Virus record (IMG/VR): IMGVR_UViG_3300035670_000049
Coordinates: 1-64,000 of that record
Length of the DNA stretch: 64,000 nucleotides
Origin: a virus
Direction: 5' to 3' (one strand)
Of the stretch, positions 39,670-47,222 are shown in pieces (the stretch's first letter is position 1; each line of letters starts with the position of its first letter). The translations under genes and the position numbers were made by a program. Below the pieces are notes generated by a model. The model worked only from the letters and a program-made list of their open reading frames with translations. It ran no database searches and was not told the origin of the DNA.

Positions 39670-39902
39670 CAGAATTAGATTTACGGGAATTACTAGCCGC
39701 CCTAGAACATGAACAGTGGATGGCATGGGCAAACCATATCATGGATACTGAACCAATCAGCGAAGAACGGAAAAACCGTTGGCAGCATTTCATGGTCCCA
39801 TATGCCGATCTTGATGAGATAACAAAAGAATTTGACCGCGTATGGGCAGATCGAGTGCTACATATTCTTTCAAAATGGACAGACGAGGTAATTAATAAAT
39901 GA
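39666..39902 (+). CDS. Small helical RyR-like protein (78 aa)
   Basis: LLAALEHEQWMAWANHIMD followed by WQHFMVPYADLDEITKEFDRVWADRV. The LEHEQW start and DRxWA end resemble small RyR-domain or similar phage proteins of unknown role. Overlaps guaB by four bases. Confidence 0.7.
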   Translation: MTELDLRELLAALEHEQWMAWANHIMDTEPISEERKNRWQHFMVPYADLDEITKEFDRVWADRVLHILSKWTDEVINK

Positions 39903-40135
39903 CAGAGTTGCCCCCGGAGATGCTAGAAGCGCTCCAGACAAAAGAACAGGCACAAATGAAGCACAGTTGGATGTACTCATTCATGCCTGTTAGAAATGAA
40001 ATTTTTTTAGTTGGTTATTGCAAAGTTTGCGATACGGTAGTCTCTTCGATTGTACCGTATGATATAAAAAGAAAAGGTCTTACGATGCGGGCGTATATTC
40101 CTAAGTGGGGCTGTGTTCCTCTCGGGGAGTTATGA
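39899..40135 (+). CDS. Hypothetical protein (78 aa)
   Basis: Contains a CKVCDTVV pair (CxxC) near residue 41, in a small beta-like body. Overlaps the previous gene by four bases and ends five bases inside the convergent minus-strand gene at 40130-40348. Last gene of the plus-strand operon. Confidence 0.6.
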   Translation: MTELPPEMLEALQTKEQAQMKHSWMYSFMPVRNEIFLVGYCKVCDTVVSSIVPYDIKRKGLTMRAYIPKWGCVPLGEL

Positions 40136-40348
40136 TTCTTCTAGGTTGATCATCAACGTATCGAGATACGATGGGTGGACATACTGGGCATTCCACCCAT
40201 CAACGCGAGGATCATCAGAAAGTGGAATACTATCAGATAATTCTCGTGGTCGATACGAATGAAATACCTCTTTGGAGTCTCGACATTCAGAAGAGCAAGA
40301 CCGTGTATGTCCGTTGTGACAAGCACCGTTGCAAGGACATTTCATCAT
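40130..40348 (-). CDS. Cys-rich small protein (72 aa)
   Basis: MMKCPCNGACHNGHTRSC then CRDSKEVFHSYRPREL. Four to five cysteines plus His make zinc binding plausible. Last gene of a minus-strand operon of four overlapping genes. Converges with the plus-strand gene at 39899-40135. Confidence 0.6.
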   Translation of the reverse strand: MMKCPCNGACHNGHTRSCSSECRDSKEVFHSYRPRELSDSIPLSDDPRVDGWNAQYVHPSYLDTLMINLEES

Positions 40349-40617
40349 GAGTCTCCATAAAGGATATTTCGAATGGCGCTCACCAACGATTCCCCCTCTT
40401 CAGTCAAGTCAGCAATGTAGTCGAGATACTTATCTAATTCCAATGCCGCCTTTGCTAGTGCAGCATGGTTGTAATCGTGTTCAAAACGATGCCCTACACT
40501 GACACAAGTGGGACAAGCCGGATAGAAGCGTAGGCTGCATGACGCGCAAGCCCACATCGATGGTAGGTTGTCTCCGACAAATCGGAGGATAGAGGGATGC
40601 CGACAATCATCTCTCAT
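40345..40617 (-). CDS. Zinc-finger-like small protein (90 aa)
   Basis: CRHPSILRFVGDN, then CASCSLRF and CPTC near residue 24-37, giving a probable Cys4 zinc site; the rest is a coiled helix rich in Ala/Leu/Glu. Overlaps the next gene by four bases (translational coupling). Function unknown. Confidence 0.6.
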   Translation of the reverse strand: MRDDCRHPSILRFVGDNLPSMWACASCSLRFYPACPTCVSVGHRFEHDYNHAALAKAALELDKYLDYIADLTEEGESLVSAIRNILYGDS

Positions 40618-41225
40618 CTTGGCTCCTGTGAATAATCGGTACGACGATTACCCTCTTCGTCAATATATGTTGGTCGGCGTTTTCTGCGCGGAGGTTTACC
40701 AGCCTCATAAGCGGCTAGTAATACCTTGCGGGCTTCTTCAACGTGATAACCAGATGGACTGATCTTGTCGAGAAAGAAAAGTGCAGCGCGAGCAATCTCT
40801 CTCGCATTAATACGAGCCATGTCTTCGGCTTCTTGCTGAGTGAGCATTGAATCTACGCGGGCACGTTCAGCATCTACCCCACGCTGATAGGCATCCGCTT
40901 CGATAGCCGCCCGCAACTCTTCACCGGGAACCTTGATCGTGACTCGATCATTACCATCGGGTAGAGCGCTAACCATCATCCCCACGCCCGCCAGCCTGAA
41001 TGCCTCCATGTATTTGTCATGTCGGCGTGAGGCCATTTTGTACATGCGCCTCCACTTTTTGGCGGATTGTTTCCACGCCGCACTTAGTGGATTACGGCTA
41101 ATCGGTTCAAGGGTAGAGAATTCCCATTCTCTGTCTTTTCCACAAATCGGGCATCTCCCGATACGAACGATAGCCAATTCCTCACGGAAATCTACGGCAT
41201 CCTCGCAGAAATGGGTATTACTCAT
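40614..41225 (-). CDS. Helical protein with a CxxC pair (203 aa)
   Basis: N-terminal CPICGKDREW suggests a zinc site, then long charged helices (many Ala, Arg, Glu; MARINAREIARAALFF). C-terminus Pro/Arg-rich. It has the highest GC content of the local operon. No family recognised. Confidence 0.6.
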   Translation of the reverse strand: MSNTHFCEDAVDFREELAIVRIGRCPICGKDREWEFSTLEPISRNPLSAAWKQSAKKWRRMYKMASRRHDKYMEAFRLAGVGMMVSALPDGNDRVTIKVPGEELRAAIEADAYQRGVDAERARVDSMLTQQEAEDMARINAREIARAALFFLDKISPSGYHVEEARKVLLAAYEAGKPPRRKRRPTYIDEEGNRRTDYSQEPR

Positions 41226-41427
41226 TTACATACCACTCTGGCTCAGGATGCCGATCTGCCCAATGAGAGTTCATGGAACAATAAATAATTTTTCTTTTTC
41301 CACAAACACATTCACAGGGAATGTCTAAAAAATACTTAGGAGGGGGAGGATGAGGGGGAATATAAAACTTATGAAATTCCGTCATACACTTGAGTTTTTG
41401 TATAAGAGAAGATATCGGATTAGCCAT
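41218..41427 (-). CDS. Small protein with CxC motif (69 aa)
   Basis: Preferred start MANPISSLIQKLKCMTEF, ribosome site weak. A Pro-rich stretch (PPHPPPPKYF) is followed by CECVCG and RKIIYC, possible metal ligands. Overlaps the next gene by eight bases. Function unknown. Confidence 0.5.
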   Translation of the reverse strand: MANPISSLIQKLKCMTEFHKFYIPPHPPPPKYFLDIPCECVCGKRKIIYCSMNSHWADRHPEPEWYVNE

Positions 41428-41546
41428 GAGAGTGGATATTCCGATGGCGAGTGCAGAATACCTTTCGGCACAGCACACACGATGCTAGGTGTTTATTGAA
41501 GTTGCAAAAATGTGCAACCGTTCGACTGACGGTTTGCACCGAACAT

Positions 41547-41765
41547 TTAACGGTAGGCATGACGAGGCTCCGGTGGTGTCAGCCAGCCCAATTCAAGGAA
41601 GGCTTGCATTCGATTGGTGACACTCATCTTCTTATATGCACTATGAATATGATTCTTCACGGTCTGCGGGCTGATCCGAAGATGCTCAGCAATATCATTG
41701 CCCGTATTCCCATTTGCCAGCAGAACGAGAATCTGATACTCTCGTTGCGAGAGATGAAAATTCAC
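41547..41765 (-). CDS. Stand-alone LuxR-type HTH protein (72 aa)
   Basis: A GerE/LuxR C-terminal HTH: LSQREYQILVLLANGNTGND followed by IAEHLRISPQTVKNHIHSAYKKM, with the typical turn (ISPQTVKNHI) and a final helix. No receptor domain is present. It starts at a GTG overlapping the previous stop by one base. Likely transcription regulator, possibly of the operators nearby (inference). Confidence 0.82.
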   Translation of the reverse strand: MNFHLSQREYQILVLLANGNTGNDIAEHLRISPQTVKNHIHSAYKKMSVTNRMQAFLELGWLTPPEPRHAYR

Positions 41766-41947
41766 TACCGACAAGCGAGTTTCCTCCGAAGTTTGTTCGC
41801 AGCATTGATTTCTTTCCAGCACTCTCGACAATAGGATTGCCACCCAGAAGTCTTGTGCGGCCCTCTGGGTCGAGCGACATAGAAATACTCCTCTGTCTGC
41901 GGCTTTTCTAGCGCACAGCGAGAACAAAGCCTGAGAATTTCAGACAT
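41765..41947 (-). CDS. Small zinc-ribbon-like protein (60 aa)
   Basis: LCSRCALEKPQTEEYFY near the start and YCRECWKEINAAN, a Cys4 pattern of the kind seen in many short phage proteins. AGAGGGGAT precedes the ATG. First gene in an operon with the LuxR-type HTH, transcribed from the promoter at 42085-42113. Confidence 0.75.
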   Translation of the reverse strand: MSEILRLCSRCALEKPQTEEYFYVARPRGPHKTSGWQSYCRECWKEINAANKLRRKLACR

Positions 41948-42084
41948 AAAATCCCCTCTAAACCACGCTTCTCTAATTGGGCCTATTAGATCAAGCGATA
42001 CGTAAATCCTTCCAAATAGAGTGAAACTGAGAAAAACGCCTTTAAATTAGAATACGCCCAAGACTGCTTGGGACGCTTCGGCCA

Positions 42085-42113
42085 AGTGTACCCGATAGGG
42101 GGCTGCTTGTCAA
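42085..42113 (-). promoter_or_regulatory. Promoter of the HTH operon
   Basis: TTGACA (42108-42113), 17-base spacer, TACACT (42085-42090). The start at about 42078 leaves a leader of about 130 bases before the gene at 41947. Confidence 0.72.
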
Positions 42114-42164
42114 GCCCAATTTTGACCTATTTTTGTGGATAACTTCGTTTTTATGAGAGCTAAA

Positions 42165-42178
42165 TTAAGAAACCTTAA
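42165..42178. promoter_or_regulatory. Palindrome TTAAGAAACCTTAA next to a promoter
   Basis: 14-base near-palindrome one base before the -35 of the plus-strand promoter at 42180. Related sequences lie at 43334-43349, 43582-43595, 45800-45813 and near 44341 and 45258. Looks like a binding site for a dimeric protein. Confidence 0.6.
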
Positions 42179-42179
42179 C

Positions 42180-42208
42180 TTGACAGAACGCACCACCTCT
42201 GTTAAGGT
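42180..42208 (+). promoter_or_regulatory. Promoter of the autonomous RNA
   Basis: TTGACA (42180-42185), 17-base spacer, TAAGGT (42203-42208). No ORF follows; transcription would run from about 42215 to the terminator at 42607. Confidence 0.7.
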
Positions 42209-42214
42209 ACATAT

Positions 42215-42607
42215 TGTCAGAGGGGCCAACACCCCAAAGATGCCGGTCTGATGGGATGGGTTGAGAAGCCTTCTTCCCCCAAGGAATTTTTCCTCATTCG
42301 AATGTGGAGAGCATTCTACCGGCAGGGAATTACTGAAACATTGGATAAGGTATTCTCAATTCTTTCGGCCTCACACTCTTAGCGAGAGAAAAACTATTGC
42401 AAGAGTTTTATCTTACTAAGAGAAAGGTTCTGGCCTTCGGGTAGTATTCTCGCATCTGACTCCCGCCCGGTAGGGATGACAGTGGAACGCTGAATATTAC
42501 AAGGAGAAGAAGAAAACCGTTCTTCTCTGCGGCCAGAGGCAGTCACTAACACGAAGATCGTGCCTGTCGAAACTCCCCTTAGTAGAAATGCTAGGGGGAG
42601 TTTTTTT
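42215..42607 (+). ncRNA. Autonomous structured RNA, about 390 nt
   Basis: Bounded by a sigma70-type promoter and a rho-independent terminator, with no ORF of note. Helices seen: TGCCGGT (42241-42247) with ACCGGCA (42318-42324); hairpin GAATG/CATTC (near 42300-42316); CTTAG/CTAAG enclosing AAAACT/AGTTTT (42378-42420); long-range TCTGGCC (about 42429) with GGCCAGA (about 42531); GAGAAGAA/TTCTTCTC (42503-42527); CACGA/TCGTG near 42552-42563; a cUUCGg loop near 42436. The multibranch layout resembles ornate large RNAs, but no known class was recognised. Confidence 0.65.
42571..42607 (+). terminator. Terminator of the autonomous RNA
   Basis: Stem ACTCCCCT/AGGGGGAGT with a loop of about 13 bases and a seven-T run at 42601-42607. 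Confidence 0.88.
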
Positions 42608-42847
42608 ATTGCCCAAAAACCCTGTGGCGATTTTCTCCCAATTTTTCTGGTCTAGAGGGTATCTAAAAAACTGGAAAAATTAGTCCCGGTATTTATGTAC
42701 AGTAACAGGCTGCAAACCGGGTGTTAGCGTTTCACTTTTGTGTGAATATAGGGGGGGGCTAATTGAATCTGAGCTAATTGATTGTTTAGGGCCAGGGGAT
42801 GAAACAGAACAATTGAAAGTACAGAATTGAATCTGAAGAATACATGA

Positions 42848-42877
42848 AAGAGCCGATGACTTTCATCATCGGCTCTT
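42848..42877 (-). terminator. Terminator after the 118-aa gene
   Basis: Twelve-pair stem AAGAGCCGATGA/TCATCGGCTCTT (42848-42859 with 42866-42877). It lies 22 bases after the stop codon of the gene at 42899-43255. The T-run is short, so termination may be partial; both strands could use it. Confidence 0.7.
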
Positions 42878-42898
42878 GTTTGTTGTTGTTGATCTAAG

Positions 42899-43255
42899 TC
42901 ACCATTCGCCGCTCCGCTGAATCTCTGCAAAGAACATTCTAACCGCAGTGAGCATCTTATCAGCACGCGGGTCCGCGTAGTCAATCATTCGGTCGGCCAA
43001 TTCCATCAGGTCCATCATAAGGTCAATCTGGCGATTCGTGGGCCGGTAGCGCTGATGCAGCACAACATATCCCGGACCATACAGTGACAAGTGAATCCAC
43101 CCGCGCGCCTCTAGATCATTCGGGTCCTCGTGGATGACGAGATAGGCTACATCATGATGACCCATGCTGGGGACGTAGTGCTGGCGGCCAGCAGGATCGA
43201 TCCACGAATCGCACAGGGTCGGCTCTGAAAGAATCTCGCCCGGTTCGTGCTGCAT
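42899..43255 (-). CDS. Hypothetical protein (118 aa)
   Basis: Starts MQHEPGEILSEPTLCDSW, mixed alpha/beta with a helical C-terminus (LMMDLMELADRMIDYAD). Strongly expressed-looking promoter upstream with a 16-base palindrome directly before the -35. Its GC content is higher than most genes here. No family recognised. Confidence 0.72.
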   Translation of the reverse strand: MQHEPGEILSEPTLCDSWIDPAGRQHYVPSMGHHDVAYLVIHEDPNDLEARGWIHLSLYGPGYVVLHQRYRPTNRQIDLMMDLMELADRMIDYADPRADKMLTAVRMFFAEIQRSGEW

Positions 43256-43299
43256 CTCACTGCTCCTTGCTCTTGCTATCGCCTGTTGGCGATGCCAAG

Positions 43300-43329
43300 A
43301 GCATAATCGATTCGACTACCCTATGTCAA
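43300..43329 (-). promoter_or_regulatory. Promoter of the 118-aa gene
   Basis: TTGACA (43324-43329), 18-base spacer, TATGCT (43300-43305). Preceded by palindrome AAAGCTAAGGAATCTTAGCTTT (43331-43352), a near-perfect 16-base inverted repeat with flanks. Confidence 0.72.
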
Positions 43330-43333
43330 CAAA

Positions 43334-43349
43334 GCTAAGGAATCTTAGC
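43334..43349. promoter_or_regulatory. Palindrome GCTAAGGAATCTTAGC
   Basis: A 16-base inverted repeat, four bases before the -35 of the promoter at 43300-43329. Same family as the sites at 42165 and 45800 (TTAAG-like arms). Confidence 0.65.
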
Positions 43350-43636
43350 TTTGCAAGGTTAGAGCGTTATTGCGTGAAAGCGCAATCGTTGCACATGCAA
43401 CTACCAGGATTGGGCCTTGCCTGTACATACCCTAAACAGAACGGAACATGGAGTATGGTATAACAGAACTGAACGGCAATCGAATTCCTGTACATACACT
43501 ATACACTATAGTACAGTACATCAGTACACATTCATGCGCCCATGAATCAATCTGCGTTCCATTGGCTCAAATCGCAATTATTAAGATTTCTTAATAAAGC
43601 TAAGATATCTTAATCCAGGTTCTCAATGCACATGGT

Positions 43637-43668
43637 GATAGGGCAGGGTTTCTGTGCCCTGCCCTATC
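43637..43668. terminator. Twelve-pair hairpin downstream of the 91-aa gene
   Basis: GATAGGGCAGGG (43637-43648) with CCCTGCCCTATC (43657-43668) and an 8-base loop, 12 bases after the stop at 43681. A very stable stem, but no T-run, so either a rho-dependent pause, a barrier or an RNA element. Confidence 0.6.
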
Positions 43669-43680
43669 CTCTAGACTTGA

Positions 43681-43956
43681 TTACCGATTGCTATCGATCA
43701 CCAGATCGACGTACTCGGTGTACGTCATGCCCTGCGGCAGCACGGGCCGGATTGCGCTGATCTGGGAGAAGAGATCGAGAGCCGCAGTGTACTCGCCACG
43801 CACGATCAATTGATCGTGGAGAAGGTTCGACATGTAGGAATCGACCTTCTCTTCCTTGGTTCCGTTCGACTCCCGAAACAGATCGACTGCCGTGGGGATC
43901 GAATCCACCAGAACCTCGGTGGGGGCGAGCATGAGCCAGAACTCATACCCGTTCAC
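43681..43956 (-). CDS. Hypothetical protein (91 aa)
   Basis: Starts MNGYEFWLMLAPTEVLVDS, with Leu/Val/Asp-rich helices. No motif. Transcribed from TTGACA/TATAGT at 44027-44055; the preceding operator-like palindrome here is GGTCACTTTCGATTGTGACC-like rather than TTAAG. Function unknown. Confidence 0.68.
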   Translation of the reverse strand: MNGYEFWLMLAPTEVLVDSIPTAVDLFRESNGTKEEKVDSYMSNLLHDQLIVRGEYTAALDLFSQISAIRPVLPQGMTYTEYVDLVIDSNR

Positions 43957-44026
43957 TTTTCTGCCTTCCTTCTCTTCCTTCGGGATCGGTCCCGATTGCC
44001 TATCAGATCATCGATCTGATGTGATC

Positions 44027-44055
44027 ACTATAGCGAGTAGCACGCTATCTGTCAA
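44027..44055 (-). promoter_or_regulatory. Promoter of the 91-aa gene
   Basis: TTGACA (44050-44055), 17-base spacer, TATAGT (44027-44032). An inverted repeat with arms GGTCAC/GTGAC lies 15-35 bases upstream. Confidence 0.72.
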
Positions 44056-44458
44056 TAGTACCTTTGTCACAATCGAAAGTGACCTTTGGGGAAGCTCGGT
44101 GCAGAGCATAAACTCATACCAGCGCACTCATATATCCTAGCCAAAGTCTACTAATCTGGTAGACTTACCAAGGGATTGCGGGCATGGGCTAATCATATAC
44201 TATATCACTAGTATATAAACAGGAACAGGAATGAAATACTAATCTAAACAGTATTCGATTGTATATCCTATGCGCCCCATTCATAGTCGAGTATCCATTG
44301 GCTTGCGTGTCAATTCTGATCGCCGCTCCATTGGCTCAAAGCTAAGATTTCTTTATTTAGCTAAGATTTCTTTATCCAGGATTAGAACTGAACGGATATT
44401 CTAATTCAATTCGGTATCTTTATTCGCCAGCGAATTAGCAGGGACTAAGGGAATTAGA

Positions 44459-44839
44459 TTACTTGGACTTGGCGGGCTTCTCGGGCTCGGGCTCGATAAC
44501 CTCGGGCTCGGGCTCGGGATTCCGCAGGGCTTCCAACTCTGCCGCGATGCTATCCGCATCGAGTCCCTGCGCAGCGGTCCGTCCGCGCTTCCCCTCGGGA
44601 AGTGTGAGCGTCCCTGCATTCAGGTCGAGTGCGAATCCATCCGCCAGCGCATCGGACTTGTCAATGTTCTTGGACGGGATCGAGAGTTTATCCTTGCGGA
44701 TCACCTTGCCATCCGCATCGGTTTCGGTGGAGTAGAAAACTCCGCTGACCGTGTAGAGGCGCTCGGGATTCCGCTCGGCGGTCTTGCCCGTGGGGCGGGT
44801 GACTCGCATCCGCTCCACCAGATAGGTGACTAGTGCCAT
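44459..44839 (-). CDS. GC-rich protein paralogous to 45354-45647 (126 aa)
   Basis: N-terminal ERMRVTRPTGKTAERNPERLYTVSG and GKRGRTAA match the shorter paralog (KMRVVKPSDKMAEKHPDRFCTI, GKRGRTAM). It ends in a Glu/Pro-rich tail. GC content clearly exceeds its neighbours, which may mean recent acquisition or strong codon bias for expression. Function unknown. Confidence 0.72.
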   Translation of the reverse strand: MALVTYLVERMRVTRPTGKTAERNPERLYTVSGVFYSTETDADGKVIRKDKLSIPSKNIDKSDALADGFALDLNAGTLTLPEGKRGRTAAQGLDADSIAAELEALRNPEPEPEVIEPEPEKPAKSK

Positions 44840-44863
44840 TGTAGGCTCCCTTCGGCTAGTCCC

Positions 44864-45061
44864 CTAGTCCCTGCTATTCACTTGGTAAGGTGCTGGCCGG
44901 TGGTTCCATGTCCATCCGACATACAGAACTATATCCTCCGCGTAAAAAACTCGATAGAGCCATAGGTCCCAAAACTTTGTGACCTTTGGCCCTTGACAAG
45001 CGACGAGCTTTGTGCTAGGGGGGCCAGGTTGCGTGGTTGCGCAAGTACGCAATTGTTGCAT
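44864..45061 (-). pseudogene. Possible GIY-YIG nuclease fragment
   Basis: A minus-strand frame reads WLYRVFYAEDIVLYVGWTW, resembling the GIY-YIG strand/turn of homing or repair nucleases, then stops a few residues later. No sensible in-frame start near the motif and no rest of the domain. If real, it is a decayed remnant; it could also be chance. Confidence 0.3.
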
Positions 45062-45353
45062 GCGCAGCTAACTACCCCCACCCTCCATTGGCTTCCCTCC
45101 CCCATGTGGATATATAAGTGAATCAGTATACTTATATAGAACTGGATGTAATATGAAATCCAATAGTATAACAGTAACTGGATTGAAATTCAAATTCGAT
45201 TATAGAACACATCAAATTATGTAATGCGTAACATAAATGATACGTACTCCATTGGCTCAACATTAAGAACAGGTTAAGAATTCTTAATCAAATATTAATA
45301 TATAAGTGAATTAGTAATGTTAAGAGGAGAAGCGAGAGTTTAAGTTAGAGAAT

Positions 45354-45647
45354 TTACTCCTTGCGCAAAGAATTCAATTCCTTTGCGATATCGTCTGCGG
45401 TTAGGCTAGCCATTGCGGTTCGGCCCCGCTTACCTTCAGTAAGAGTAAGAATACCCTTATTGATATCGATAACCGTAGCCTTATCGCGTGCTTCATCGAA
45501 AGTAATTACCTTCGATGTGATGCTAAGCGGCTGCCCCTTATCGTTAGCAAAGACCCCGAAGATTGTGCAAAACCTATCGGGATGCTTTTCGGCCATCTTG
45601 TCGGATGGCTTAACGACGCGCATCTTGGCGATATGGTAGGTCGGCAT
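45354..45647 (-). CDS. Small protein, paralog of 44459-44839 (97 aa)
   Basis: Start chosen at ATG with the perfect AAAGGAGGTGAT ribosome site. Shares KMRVVKPSDKMAEKHPDRFC and the GKRGRTAM segment with the GC-rich paralog; AKELN-like end. The promoter TTGACA/TATAGT and a TTAAG palindrome lie upstream. Strong RBS and promoter suggest abundant expression. Function unknown. Confidence 0.78.
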   Translation of the reverse strand: MPTYHIAKMRVVKPSDKMAEKHPDRFCTIFGVFANDKGQPLSITSKVITFDEARDKATVIDINKGILTLTEGKRGRTAMASLTADDIAKELNSLRKE

Positions 45648-45765
45648 ATTTATCACCTCCTTTCATCACAGGTCATGTCCTGTGTTAGTCAGACGGTGTA
45701 AATTCTCGCCTCTCGCTCTCGCTTCTCTTCTCTTATCTCACCGCCTCCTTGCCGGTGGCAAAGCC

Positions 45766-45794
45766 ACTATACAACCTGAAGAGTCAATTGTCAA
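45766..45794 (-). promoter_or_regulatory. Promoter of the 97-aa gene
   Basis: TTGACA (45789-45794), 17-base spacer, TATAGT (45766-45771). The palindrome TTAAGGTTTCTTAA (45800-45813) lies five bases before the -35. Confidence 0.75.
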
Positions 45795-46213
45795 GCATGT
45801 TAAGGTTTCTTAACCTAGGCTAGTTTAGCTCAGGTTAAATTGTGCGAGCAATTACCCTCATCAATGCCACAGCTATATAGGTACTGATAATCAAATACAT
45901 ACTATTCCCTGGCCCGCTATGTAACTGGAACCCAAATGAAATTCAATACCTATATATTGTCCGTTGTATATCTAGGTATCGTACCAGATAATGTCGCCAC
46001 TCCATTGGCTGCACGCCCAGATCAGGATATTGCCTCTATTGGCTCAAATATAATTGAAAACATTTTTTAATTGTAAATACGCCCCTGATTTGAGCGTCAC
46101 TCCATTGGCTTGGGCAATAAAAGTGTCAATTCCCTATATATGGCGATATAAATATTAATAAAAAACTCGCTATGTAACAAGCTTCCTGATGAAATTCGAT
46201 GCCATAAAATAAA

Positions 46214-46250
46214 GGGGCTAAACTCCTAATATATCTAGGAATTTAACCCC
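46214..46250 (-). terminator. Hairpin terminator
   Basis: GGGG-CTAAA-CTCCTA paired with TAGGA-ATTTAA-CCCC, T-rich on the minus side (TTTATTTTAT). It closes the minus-strand transcript of the small membrane peptide at 46383-46463. Confidence 0.65.
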
Positions 46251-46382
46251 ATTTTGTGCTCAATACCTATGTATTTATGAGTGTATACCTAGGTAACTTG
46301 GCCTTTTTTATGCTTGGCAGTTGTTCTTAAAGATCAATTACTTCTATCTATCCCTATATATAGATTATATGTATTTATTATA

Positions 46383-46463
46383 TTATCTACTTGCGCCCGA
46401 ACTTTCGTCAGATACAAACATTACAATGATTACTAGAATTGCCAAGAATATCAACCACTCCAT
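46383..46463 (-). CDS. Tiny membrane peptide (26 aa)
   Basis: MEWLIFLAILVIIVMFVSD then SSGASR, one transmembrane helix. GGGGGTG precedes the ATG by six bases, and a TTGAAC/TATACT promoter lies upstream. It could be a small membrane-active or regulatory peptide. Confidence 0.6.
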   Translation of the reverse strand: MEWLIFLAILVIIVMFVSDESSGASR

Positions 46464-46517
46464 CTGATGCACCCCCTTCTAGAAACTGCTATCTATCATC
46501 CCGACTGTGCGGTATCA

Positions 46518-46547
46518 AGTATAGCATATCAGATGGAGTAGGTTCAA
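46518..46547 (-). promoter_or_regulatory. Promoter of the tiny membrane peptide
   Basis: TTGAAC (46542-46547), 18-base spacer, TATACT (46518-46523), with an extended TGC. Resembles the TTGAACCTA promoter at 30548. Confidence 0.7.
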
Positions 46548-46551
46548 CTCG

Positions 46552-46830
46552 CTACTGTTCTGCCTTAATAGTAAAGAGGAGACTTCCCATCATTGTTTTG
46601 ATTTGACTTTTAATCTCTTCATGCGGCCAACCGTAGTATTCATAAAGAGCCACGATTTGCTCAGGATAGATCAGATATAAATACGGAAGCTCTGGACTTC
46701 CCTTATTGATCATCTTATCAAGGAAGCGTAGCACCCAACAATTAGTCCACTCATATTGGGTGCCGCCTCTGTCTGCAAGAATAGCCCCAATGTTAACTGT
46801 ATCATACTTATTCATCATTATAGATTCCAT
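46552..46830 (-). CDS. Hypothetical protein (92 aa)
   Basis: Starts MESIMMNKYDTVNIGAI; a start two codons later at MMN is also possible. Aromatic-rich (WTNCWVLRFLD, PYLYLIYPEQIVALYEYYGW). Overlaps its upstream neighbour by 13 bases. First of a long run of coupled genes transcribed toward 46.5 kb. Function unknown. Confidence 0.62.
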   Translation of the reverse strand: MESIMMNKYDTVNIGAILADRGGTQYEWTNCWVLRFLDKMINKGSPELPYLYLIYPEQIVALYEYYGWPHEEIKSQIKTMMGSLLFTIKAEQ

Positions 46831-47222
46831 CCATTTTCTTTTGCGGCCAGGAATTGTTCCTTGGTAATAGGTGTCATATCATATACATGAGTATCACCTA
46901 GTTCACCCTCTGGAACAACTACTGAATAAGCCCTACCAAAGCGATATCCATTATCATAATTGGCTTTGGCATCCTCCTTCTCCCACTCAAGTTCACCACT
47001 ATCAATATCCTCGTATACTGGATCAGAATAGATTTCTTCTTGGGTCATAATGTAGCCAAAGATTTGAATAATCTCACCGTATCCAGTATCCCATTCTCGC
47101 ATCCAATAATCACCATATGTCAATGCCTTCTGCTCTGGAGATGCGAGTTGATTAGCCCTTTCTGTGCCCCTACGAATAGCAGCAAACATTTCATCCACGT
47201 CATCAAAAGGAATAAATGTCAT
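46818..47222 (-). CDS. Hypothetical protein (134 aa)
   Basis: Acidic protein starting MTFIPFDDVDEMFAAIRRGTE, with several Tyr/Trp/Glu-rich segments. No motif. Overlaps both neighbours by 4-13 bases. Position suggests an early, host-directed gene. Confidence 0.66.
   Translation of the reverse strand: MTFIPFDDVDEMFAAIRRGTERANQLASPEQKALTYGDYWMREWDTGYGEIIQIFGYIMTQEEIYSDPVYEDIDSGELEWEKEDAKANYDNGYRFGRAYSVVVPEGELGDTHVYDMTPITKEQFLAAKENGWNL

Larger units (their letters stand above)
43559..46110 (-). repeat. Eight copies of the intergenic motif AGCCAATGGA
   Basis: The minus-strand core AGCCAATGGA (plus TCCATTGGCT) occurs at 43559, 44295, 44328, 45085, 45249, 46012, 46036 (one base off) and 46102, always outside genes, mostly flanked by TTGAG or AAG. 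Each copy lies between a TTAAG palindrome and an AT-rich inverted repeat, and further on a TAACTGG/GAAATTC element. This ordered, repeated arrangement in 2.5 kb with few genes could be a replication origin, a partition region or a family of regulatory modules. Confidence 0.75.

Noticed and set aside
42215-42607. tmRNA or RNase P RNA identity for the autonomous RNA
   Set aside because: No CCA end or tRNA-like domain, no tag frame, and no RNase P core motif was seen.
42724-42984. 86-residue minus-strand ORF starting MTTRTRVL
   Set aside because: It overlaps the end of the better supported 118-residue gene and runs through its terminator hairpin.
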